Positions 54,752 through 64,000 of a DNA stretch of 64,000 nucleotides are shown in pieces. The translations under genes were made by a program, and so were the position numbers. The DNA is taken from assembly GCA_030248215.1 (NCBI GenBank), contig JASANG010001161.1, forward strand, positions 62,001 through 126,000. Reading direction: 5' to 3'. The stretch comes from Enoplolaimus lenunculus (lineage: Eukaryota > Nematoda > Enoplea > Enoplida > Thoracostomopsidae). Position 1 is the stretch's first letter. Each line of letters begins with the position of its first letter. A model generated the notes under the pieces. The model was not told the DNA's origin. It saw nothing but the letters and a program-made list of their open reading frames with translations, and ran no database searches.

Positions 54752-54960
54752 AACGCCCATATTCTCAAATGTGTATAGCAACTATCATCAGTTAGCAATA
54801 GGTTTAACAAACTCATTAACTATTGCAGTTGTTGAAGTCAAAATTGGCACAAAAGTAGAGCAAATCATATTCGAAAATGTGCTCATTTTTTGAGCCTCAG
54901 CATTTTTGCTAGTTCGAACGTTACAATGCCTATAATTAACCTGTTGTTATAATGCAAGAA
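54752..54960. repeat. MITE, ATTCTCAAATG family, left part
   Basis: GCCCATATTCTCAAATGTG then CAACTATCATCAGTTAGCA; the right terminus is lost. Confidence 0.6.
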
Positions 54961-55042
54961 ACCCTCTTCAAAATATTTAAATCACATACATATTAATCCC
55001 TTCTCAAAAATCATGACTACGTCACTGCATCCCGTCACTTAC

Positions 55043-55287
55043 CTTGAATTTCCACCGTACTTTCTTGACGAGGATCCGATTTGACTCAAACCGTTCAATC
55101 CAGATGAAACATTCGCTGATCCAAATAGTGAAATTCTCGGAGAAGAATTTTCGGCGGTGGGGGTGAAATTCCACCTTGAGGAGTGTGGCTGTTTGTAGCT
55201 GCATCGGGGGTCGAAACAGTAGGGTGCATTAGAAACGGTTTCATGTTGGGAACTCTGGAACCATGGCTGGCTCAATGAGCGATCCAT
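55043..55287 (-). CDS. Candidate first exon of KIF26-like gene
   Basis: ATG opens MDRSLSQPWFQSSQHET ... SSPRISLFGSANVSSGLNG ... SSRKYGGNS and ends at a consensus donor TCAAG|GTAAGT in phase 2. It would give a Ser-rich N-terminus. Link to exon 1 not shown. Confidence 0.5.
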
Positions 55288-55744
55288 AATATTGTTGAAA
55301 ATTCTATGATGCCGGATTTTAGATGATTAAAAAATGTTATTATTTTCAATTTTAAAATTTAAAAATATATAAGCATTTTAGATGTGACTAAAATGTATAT
55401 TCAAAATACAGCAAAACCGTTAAAAGTTGCCTTTTCTTATAGTGTAAACATATAGTAAAAATAACGAGAATCGAAACGGATAGTGATCAAAATAACAGAA
55501 ACGGTAAACAAATATTGAAGCATAAAACTTTCAAAGATTTTCATTTTCTGGGCCAATACAATTGAGGCATGCAAACGTTCACAGAGCTTTCTAAAATTTT
55601 AAAATATCGAATAACTTCTTCGGAAGAATTTTGCCACATTAGTTTGTTTCGAACAATTGGAGCATATCTGTTATGAAAAATTGACCAATTTATATGCGAT
55701 TCACAATGTTTACAACTAACAAGCATAAAAGTAACAGGATTTCC

Positions 55745-55954
55745 GGCCAATATTACTTTTAGGACCGTAACAGTAGATTAAGCGAATTCCTAAGCCTAAG
55801 CCCAAGCGTTGCAAAACTATGTTCCTACCTAAGCCTAAGCGTTGCAAAACTGTGTTCCTAAGCCTAAGCCTAAGCAAAAAATGTAATCTAGAATCTAAAC
55901 ATACTTTTTACAGACCCATCAGAAACCTGGAAACTTCTTAAAGTAACATGAGCC
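55745..55954. repeat. hAT-like MITE, GGCCMATRTTACTTT family
   Basis: Ends GGCCAATATTACTTTTAGG and inverted GGCTCATGTTACTTTAAG, flanked by GGATTTCC and GAATTTCC (7 of 8). CCTAAG units lie inside. Confidence 0.8.
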
Positions 55955-56577
55955 GAATTTCCGATATTTCTATAACGGTAACCGAAATGGACATCAATTT
56001 TCACCAGAAACGAATATTCAGTTACACCCTGGTATATATAGCTTTGACTAGTCAAAGTGGTTGCAACATTTTCAATCGCACGTCAGAAAACATTTCAACC
56101 GTTTGTTCACATGAAATATTAGGCACAAAAAATTATCTGGCTAAGCAACCATGGCCTGATCGCAAAGGCATCAGTGCGTTTGCTTTTTAACACAGGTGTC
56201 CAACGTTTTTTTCTACTCAAATTACCAAACCAAATTGGGTCGTATTTCAACGCAGACACCCAGTCATTTTAAGTTTGCCAAAAAACATCACAAAATTTAA
56301 AATTTAAAACATTTTTGTCTAATTTTTGAAAAAAAACCAATCTGAATTGTGTTGTGGCGACTTTTGGTCTGGATGTAACTTAATACACAGTGCCGGAGCA
56401 GGTCAGGCTGGGGGGATCGCTAAAAATTCTCGGGGGCGGGGCCCACTTGCGATGATCCAAATATTTTTCAAATTTTTTGTTTAAAATCTTATCAGGGGGA
56501 GGCCTTGTTGGTGTGTGTCTGTCCAAAACTTTAAATAAAGGTGTCGTCAGTTCAAGTTTTGAAGTACGCCACTTAGG

Positions 56578-56709
56578 CCCGCAGCCAGCTCACCTTGCTA
56601 GAAAGTCGATTTCGTTGACTTACAAGCGAAGTTGAAAATTTTCTAGGAGGGGCCAAAATTTTCCGAGAGACGCTGCGCCCCGCCCCCTGGCGTCCCTTGG
56701 CTACAGGCC
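56578..56709. repeat. GGCCCGTAGCC-family MITE
   Basis: GGCCCGCAGCCAGCTCACC at the left and TTGGCTACAGGCCC at the right. Confidence 0.65.
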
Positions 56710-57392
56710 CAACGCCACTGAGAGTATGAAGTTGAGACACAAAGTGTTACAGTAACCAATCTTACTCAAACATAACTCGGAGTTCTTCCGTATCTTTTAA
56801 ACAAGCAACTCCAATTACACACAAAATAAATTGTCTTATATTCAAATAACAACGTCTGAAACCAGATGCGTAGTCAAGATTTTCAACTCAAACCGATTTT
56901 ACGTAAGCATACGAGTTATAGTAAAGATTGAGTTTTGAACAAACCGCAAACGAACCAAGCTGAAATTTTGACAAAATTTTAAAATTAACTCTTATCGCGC
57001 GTGTAAGAGTAAAGAAAACGTCGAGATCAAAGCGAGCGAGAAACAAGACGTTTAGTTTGAATATGAAATCACATTAGCAACAATCGGAAGTGCCGAATGT
57101 CTAAAACGATAACATAGCATTTGGATTCCCTGGCAATACTGCATAAAATTCTGACGTCCCAACTGTCAGTTCTAATCTTCTTAAAAATAAACTTGTAGTA
57201 AACTTTTTGAAATTATTGTCGCTGTTGTTGTTGTTTTTCAAAATTCACTCGTATCACCCGGATTTAGAGACACTGTATTGTTTATAAATTAAATTTAACT
57301 CGCAGTATAATAAAAAGCTAATAAAACCAGGTTTCAGCCTATAAAATCGAAATGTCGAAATATTTCCGGTTCGAATAAAAACCGTTATATAG

Positions 57393-57462
57393 ACATACAT
57401 ACATACATACATATAAACATACATACATATATATATATACATACATACATATATATATACTA
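57393..57462. repeat. (ACAT)n/(AT)n microsatellite
   Basis: CATACATACATACATA runs merging with TATATATA. Confidence 0.9.
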
Positions 57463-57479
57463 GTCTTAACATTTTAGGT

Positions 57480-58140
57480 GTCATAACAAAATTGCACGGG
57501 GGAGCCGAAATAAAGAACTTTTGACCGCAACACCTGGGTAGCTGAATCTACTTGATGATCCACTAAAATAGGAAAAACCTCAAATATCGCAAAACAAAAA
57601 ATTATTGGCTGGCCCAGGCTTGCAAACACTTGAACTGGCACTAAAATACGCTCTGACAGTTAGGTCAAAATCGGCAAACTACTGACCAGAAAAATGGTTG
57701 CATAACAGAGTATCCAGGCCAAAATCCAGCCGACTCATCGAGTATTTGCCCGGTAGAGCAGAAGATCCGTTCATCCAAACCACAACCAGGCAAGAAATTG
57801 TACACCGTGAACCGAACCGCGAATAAGAAATCAATTTGAGTTTTTAATGGAAAAATTTTCAGTCAGTATCTTTAATTGTTAAAATTTGTGTTAATTTATA
57901 ATTCAAAAGTGCATTTAAACCAAACGCAACAAACATGGGAAAGTTTACAATAATTATCTGCAATTTTCCTTTGTTTTATGTTACAATAAACAACTTCCGT
58001 TAAAATCGAAACTACGAAATTGTGCCTAATTTAGGATGTTTTTATTTGTTTTCAGTGAAATAATAAAATAGAAATTTTGATGCGAAAATTAAATTTACTT
58101 ACGATAATTTTGATTTCCTTTTGGGAAAAACTATTTCATC
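57480..58140. other. AT-rich stretch, no feature seen
   Basis: Short frames only; no repeat termini or splice-site pairs that I could support. Confidence 0.4.
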
Positions 58141-58142
58141 TG

Positions 58143-58311
58143 GGCCATTACCCAGAAGGGTGCTTTGCGGGCTCAGCCCCCTGAAACAATTTTGGCCCAA
58201 CGTAGAAAATTTTTAACCTTGATTACATAAGTCTTCGAGAACCGTGTATGCCCATCGTGAAGATTTTTAGCCCCCCCCCTAGCAAGGTGAGCTTGCTACG
58301 GTCTTGTTTTT
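58143..58311. repeat. GGCCCGTAGCC-family MITE, decayed
   Basis: GGGCTCAGCCCCCTGAAAC, ATTACATAAGTCTTCGAGA and the right end GCAAGGTGAGCTTGCTACGG. Confidence 0.5.
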
Positions 58312-58329
58312 GTTTCTGTAAAATAGTTA

Positions 58330-58810
58330 ATTATCTATAAAATGGCAAATTTGTTTGAAAAATAAGTAATTTTCAAGAAATAAGAAATTGCAAAAAATAG
58401 GAAATAAGTCATAGAAAATATGCTAAAAGACCATAAATTTGGAAAAAACTCAGTTAGAAAATAAGAAACTGTCGAGAAAAAGCTAAACAAAACTTGCTAA
58501 AATAGAAAAAATTTCCAAAAAAAGTGAAATTGAAAATAAACTAGAAAATAAGAAATTTGCGAGAAAATAAGAAATTTGCGAGAAAATGAGAAATTTGCTA
58601 GAACATAAGAAATTAGCAAAAAATACGAAACAAGTTATAAAATTGAAAATCCGTTAGAAAATAGCAAATTTTCCAAAGACATAAATTTGATAAAAAATTT
58701 ATTACAGAAGGTTTAAACCTTACCCCTTGAATAGAAAATAAGCCAGACAATAAGAAATTTGCAAGAAAATAAGCAATTTTCAATAAAATAAAAAATTCGC
58801 TAAAATATAA
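58330..58810. repeat. Degenerate AAGAAATTTGCGAGAAAAT repeat
   Basis: Roughly 20-bp units AATAAGAAATTTGCGAGAAA recur with heavy decay across about 480 bp. Confidence 0.65.
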
Positions 58811-60904
58811 GCAATTACCGTCTTCCCGACTGCCTTCGATTTTCAAACGTGAAATTAATACATTTTTTATTAAATTTTCAAACCTTTTACAAGCGACAAA
58901 AAATTTATCTTAAATGGCATACAATAAAATTTGAAATCGCAAAAAAAATAAATGTTTATAAACTTTTAGAAATGATGAAAAACAGAAAACAGCGTCGAGG
59001 TCGCCTTGATAACAATCAAAAGTAGTTGCGAAAATTTTATTAAATCTTAAATTTATTATTTTTAAAAAGTTTAATATTACAAAAATGAAAATACCTACAA
59101 CTTAACTAAAAATATTGCGTAGAAGGAAACGTAGGTACGAACTTTTTGGTTCCGTCCCAACAAACGTACGCCCACATAATGACCGAATAGGTGAAATAGG
59201 CTAAGACTTAGGTTTTTAGAAAAATAGTCCGTGCGTAAAACTGTCTACTTAAAATACTTTAGTTATATTTTACTAACTTTTTAAAGTATAAGTGTACTAA
59301 ATATTGAGTAAATCTTGGCTTAAATAATGTAAATAAGTAAAACTACTGCTGTCATTTTCTGATTAATTTTGTAAATGTAAAGCTAAGAATTTTGTGTTTG
59401 CTGAAAATTAAGTAAAACTTTGCCAAGTACCATAGCAAGTAAAACCGACACTTCATTCGGCAAAAGTGTTACTTAATTTTAAGTATATATTTAGTGAGTG
59501 GGAGGGTTGTTTTTTATGGATTATAAAAGTTGTGTGTGGAAAATAAACAAGTACCTGACCGTATACACAAAACTATCAAAATCAACTGTATATAACCAAT
59601 TCATATGTCAAAAAATTTCTCTCCGCCCCCTTATATACAAAGCTTTCTTTTAGACTATTGTTTTCAACTATGAAATCTTGGCTACGCCGGCATCACGCCA
59701 ATTTGTCGCACGACAGACAACTTGTAATCTGAAATTTCATCGACTCGACAATTTGTCGTCCATCATTATGCTTAGGCTTAGATTACGTATAGCATTATGC
59801 TTAAGTTTATTCATTGGCTTGGACACACTTCGGCGACAAGTTGTCGTCGGGCGACGAATTGTAGCAGATTCAGCTACGCCACAAGCACCAAAGTTGCTGT
59901 TCAACGAGGATTGCGTACATTTTCAAAACAACAACAATAATTGTAATCAGTATTTTTCAGTTCAAAACATATCAACTCCAAAATTGAAACGAACGGCAAA
60001 ATTCTACCATTTTTTCCGTTCAAAATGACCTATTTAAATGTGAAAATTTCCTAAATATAATATATATATATAATGTATATATACATGTATATATGTATTA
60101 TATATAGTATATGTGCAAACAAACATATCATATACATATAACAATATGTATATAAATAATAAATGCTAAATAAATATATTAATAAATATAATTTTGTATA
60201 TATATTTGGTTAAAAGTTCTTTATAACGAGCCCCAAAAGTTTTCACACTTCTTGAATCCAGCGGGTTATTCTAAAACGTGTAAAAATGCCTTTTTTTCCT
60301 TATTTCTCCAAAAACGTCAATTGGCATTATTTCCACTTTAATATTAATATCTGTTGTATCTGTTTATGTTTTAATGATTATTTCGTAGAATACTTGTAAT
60401 ATACGGTTGCATTCAGTTTTAATGACAGTTTGCAATATATTAATATATATAAAATGTGCAATCGAACAACGCAACGCAGGGCGACGTTTGGCGTTTACCG
60501 ATAAATATATTTTATTACGGTATGTGAAAAAGTTTAACGAATAAAATAGACGGCAGTGAAATTGATAGCATTGCAATAACCGACGCTGTTTGTACATACT
60601 CAAATTCGTTGTACAGGTATTAATATTAATGTGGAATTTAAAAATAAGTTTTTTTGCAAAAATTTTTATTTGAAAATTGCAAAAATTTATCATATTTTCA
60701 AACAAACAAATAATTGCTACTTTTTGAAAAGTTTAGCGTTTTTTTAAGTTTTCTTTTAAGAAAACAACTATTTTTGGCATTTTAAAATGCGAAATATTGC
60801 AAATTTAAAAACAAACTAACATTTTTAGATTTTAGTAAAAATTTTGCAAAAAAATAGTTATTTTCAATTTTGAGTAATTTCATCTATAATATGAGCCCAT
60901 TAGT

Positions 60905-60961
60905 TTCAATAATCGGCATGAGTTAACCACTGAGCTATACTGACGATCAATTAATGTGCAC
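60905..60961 (-). repeat. tRNA-derived fragment
   Basis: Minus-strand TATAGCTCAGTGGTTAACTC is an A-box-like D arm. It abuts the MITE at 60962. Confidence 0.35.
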
Positions 60962-61311
60962 CAGGGTACAACTGGATGTCTGCCTCCGGCTCCGGCAGAA
61001 AATCGGGCTCCGGATTCGATAGAATTTTTGCCGGAGGTTCTGGCAGTTTCGGTAGTAAAATTTTGCATAATTTTGCAAAATATATCCGTTTTGTCCGTTC
61101 TATTTCACTTTAGTAACATTTTTCGCAGAAGAATTTCTGCAATTTCGCAGAAAATTACCGTAAAACCAAACGACTTAATAACATATTGGAGATATTGGCT
61201 AAAATTAACTAATTAACCATCATTTTTATTACCCAATTTCGCCTCACCTCCGGCTCCGGCAAGTTTTGTTGATCTCCGGCTCCGGTATTATTCACCTCTG
61301 GTTGCACCATG
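60962..61311. repeat. hAT-like MITE (CTCCGGCTCCGG variant)
   Basis: CAGGGTACAACTGGATG at the left and inverted CATGGTGCAACCAGAGG at the right; flanks ATGTGCAC (60954-60961) and ATGTGCAT (61312-61319). Internal GGCTCCGG repeats replace the TTCCGG of other copies. Confidence 0.8.
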
Positions 61312-61503
61312 ATGTGCATACAATCTCGAGCATATTTTTGCACCCCGGTGCAAGTAGTATCTATTAAATACATTGCATTTCAAGTGGACATATACGCAAA
61401 TTTAGAATTCTGTGCACAAAAACAACAACATAGTACTGTGCGATAAACGTTGCAAATTAAATACAAAAAGCATAAAAACGCTAAAACGTGCAGCTGACAA
61501 CGG

Positions 61504-61573
61504 TTCCTAATGGCTCAATCGGTTATCGCGCTGTTTTGACGATAGTCAGGCCGACGGATCAATTCCAGTCAAT
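61504..61573 (+). repeat. tRNA-derived fragment
   Basis: ATGGCTCAATCGGTTATCGC (A-box-like) and GGATCAATTCC (B-box-like) about 40 nt apart. Confidence 0.35.
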
Positions 61574-61802
61574 TTCGTAATAAAAGCAATCACAGCATTG
61601 CGAAAAGAAAAATATGCAATTTCACGGTTAACATTTTTGGAAAAATCCGATCGTTGCCAATTGGCTGTTTACAATCGTTTGTTGACCCAAACGATGACGG
61701 GTCAGAGTCTAAACCTATCGCCGTTTAAGTATCTAACCAATCAGAGGCGAAGCAGCTGATCCCAAAAACGAGGAATGCCACATATGGCTGAGAAGCGAAA
61801 AA

Positions 61803-62007
61803 GGGCGGATCCAGCGTGGATGGGCGATAAATACCCCACCGGCTGCCGAGTATACATTTTTTCAGGGTTAAAACCACCGTAACCTATAATGGCACTTATT
61901 ATGATTTTTAAAAATACGGAAAACAGAACATAAAACCTCTGCGTTTTAGTAGCATCCAAGATATCGTATGCATCTCCCTCTTACCAGGAATTTCTGAATC
62001 CGCCACT
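61803..62007. repeat. GCGGATCCAG-family MITE
   Basis: GGGCGGATCCAGCG at the left and inverted CAGTGGCGGATTCAGAAATT at the right. Confidence 0.55.
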
Positions 62008-62641
62008 GCAAGCGATATCTAATGGTGGACGTAACCTCACACGAGCGAAACGAGCCAGAAACCAAATGCATTTTAATATTAATTTGCAAAATAAGAAAAA
62101 AGTTTAGTAATTTTCACCGCATTCGACGCAAAAAATAACGCTAAAAAATTGCTAAAACGCGCTTGAAAATTGTAATATTTACAATTCGACGCTATGCAAA
62201 GTTTGTGTGATTTCAAAGATAAAAGCGGCCGCCTTCCGTTTCGGTCCGGCTGCTACGCCGCTTAAACCATGAGGTTGTGAAATGTTGAGCGCTCATCGCA
62301 GCATAAGCAGATTATATTTAATTGACAGATCCATTGTTATGTTTATAAAAACAGTTGAAAGCCTATTTTTGGAAAATAATATATTTATTTATACACAGAA
62401 CATACCAAGCATACATATTATATATAATATGTATATATCTATACTGTTCAACGCATCGAATATGTTTCAGTTGCAGATATCACATATTCAGCAGGATTTA
62501 GGGCATTTTTGCCATTTTACTCCCAATTAGCTCAACAAGAAAAATTTATTTCAACTCGTTTCTACACTTTACAAATTTCTTCTGGCTTGGTTTGGAAACA
62601 TATTTTTTTCATGGCCCTATCGGTGCACTTTATCTTCTAGC

Positions 62642-62642
<1 letters not shown>

Positions 62643-62720
<78 letters not shown>
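62643..62720. repeat. (AT)n microsatellite
   Basis: About 39 uninterrupted TA units. Confidence 0.95.
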
Positions 62721-62721
<1 letters not shown>

Positions 62722-62729
62722 CGTAGCAA

Positions 62730-63460
62730 CAAAATCATGCTAACAGCTAAATACCAGTTCAGTAACCATCTATTGCACCCTACTGTCGTGTCATTTAAAA
62801 GAATACAGAAATAATTTTTTACTCAAAAAAAGTAAAATTAATTGCTCGTTTGACGCAAACTTCCGTTACTTGACTTGACGCACAGTATGTCAACTCTCAC
62901 ATTATGGGTCGTAACTCTGCGAACTGTCACTTGTTATTACAGCGTAGATAAGGTTAGAAAATAAACTATAGTCAACGTGGTTGCAATATTTACAACAGGC
63001 GCCGATGCCAAATATCGCCACGCAACTAAAAATCATACAGAATAGTGTGTAAAAAAACGGTGCTCAAAATACGTATGTCAGACATTTCAGCTTTAATTAT
63101 ATCGATAATGAACCACAAATGAATATGTGACGGGGGAAATAGAACGGGTACAATCCAAGGGCCGATGCTAAGGGTTCCTGGGCCGTCTTCGAAGATTAAA
63201 CCGGCATTTTTAGGTTTCAACCGCTTGTTTTCAAATAAATTCGTATCAAATTTGACTGTTCATCGAATGAGATGTTGGTTCGAACGTGCATAACAAGGAT
63301 AAAACCGCAAAATAGCCGGTTGTTGTGGACACATGACAGACGCGAAATTCCAGGTTCGATTGTCAGCCTGGTTTAAAACTTTACACAAAACTTATGCCAA
63401 ATTTAGAATTCCAAAATTTTTGCGTTTGATTTCGAAATGTATAAACCAGAATTATTGGTA
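62730..63460. other. No gene seen; one tRNA-like fragment
   Basis: Contains CCAGGTTCGATTGTCAG near 63352, a B-box-like fragment, and otherwise unique AT-rich DNA. Confidence 0.35.
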
Positions 63461-63465
63461 ATAGG

Positions 63466-63842
63466 CATATTCTTAAATGTGTATAGCACCTGTAACCAGT
63501 TAGCGATAGGTTTTCAACCGGACAAAGTCCTGCAATTGCAAAACACGAAATTGGTACAGAAGTCGACAAATCAAATGAAAAAATATGCTGTATTTGAGAA
63601 ATGATTATTCACCGGATCAAAAGTACACAAGAACTATCACCAAACGGAAATGAAAAGACCGTAGCGAGTACACCTCGCTGGGGGGGGGGGGGCTAAAATA
63701 GTTGTAGTCGGGGTGTACAAGGATTTTGGGATGACTTACATGCAAGATTGACAATTTTGCGGGAGGATTCTTCCCGGAGAGGCAAAGCCACCCTGGACCC
63801 GGGGCCCTGAGGGTGATATGTGCTATACACATTTAGCAAAAC
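63466..63842. repeat. ATTCTCAAATG MITE split by a GTAGCC-type MITE
   Basis: Left GGCATATTCTTAAATGTG and inverted right GTCCCGTTTTGCTAAATGTG, interrupted at about 63657-63810 by a G-run element with ACTTACATGCAAGATTGA. Confidence 0.55.
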
Positions 63843-63965
63843 GGGACTATTTCTTAGGTGCAATAGCCGAATCATTGTCGAAAACTTATGCCTTTCACAG
63901 TGGCTAAACTTCATTTCCAAACTTCGAATTTCGTCATTTATCAGTGACTGCTGATAGATGCTACG

Positions 63966-64000
63966 GCCAATGTAAAGAATTGGGGCGAAACAGTATTATA
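63966..64000. repeat. GGCCAATGTAAAG-family MITE, cut by window end
   Basis: GGCCAATGTAAAGAATTGGG is the family terminus; the rest lies outside. Confidence 0.6.

Noticed and set aside
59678-60028. 116-codon plus-strand frame
   Set aside because: The first part is an inverted repeat element (CGACAATTTGTCGTC arms, GGCTACGCC ends) and the rest is Asn-rich low complexity.
43-64000. LINE, LTR or other large autonomous elements
   Set aside because: I saw no reverse transcriptase, integrase, capsid or transposase motif in any frame; all elements seen are short and non-coding.

Overview
This is AT-rich animal nuclear DNA with introns. Two multi-exon genes lie on the minus strand, surrounded and interrupted by many short non-autonomous DNA transposons (MITEs) and tandem arrays. 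Exons are bounded by weak AT-rich introns ending in AATTTCAG or TTTTAG. CAA/glutamine tracts are frequent. The proteins are clear but fast-evolving relatives of vertebrate families. An invertebrate metazoan, perhaps a divergent deuterostome such as a tunicate, would fit, but the sequence alone does not prove a clade.

Left part (about 0.6-10.5 kb, minus strand): a chain of 16 exons reads as a TP53BP1 (53BP1)-like gene. It has SQ/TQ-bearing N-terminal exons, a segment like the 53BP1 GDLGDISS region, a K/E-rich linker and a Tudor module. Any BRCT part would lie off the left edge. Splice phases agree at almost every junction; one exon is missing between 8.4 and 6.7 kb and the junction near 2.75 kb is unresolved.

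Spacer (10.5-17 kb): a 2.1-kb tandem array of seven tRNA-like units, each preceded by a 14-bp-stem hairpin and arranged as a roughly 597-bp dimer; a 9-bp minisatellite; and several MITEs.

Central part (17.2-50.6 kb, possibly to 55.3 kb, minus strand): a KIF26-family (kinesin-11) gene. Eighteen exons join with matching phases at every junction into one open frame of 8,241 bp including the stop. They hold a degenerate motor domain with a polyQ/PQP insertion, the family signature CDTVIYLG...ELTDNEGP, two giant low-complexity tail exons and a short C-terminal coiled-coil-like end. One intron uses a GC-AG donor. Up to three further 5' exons lie at 54.0-55.3 kb.

Right part (56-64 kb): no convincing gene; AT-rich DNA with MITEs, tRNA-derived fragments and microsatellites.

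Several MITE families, distinct in sequence, share 8-bp target-site duplications (the hAT signature). No autonomous transposase is visible. Two of the families carry internal TTAGGC runs.
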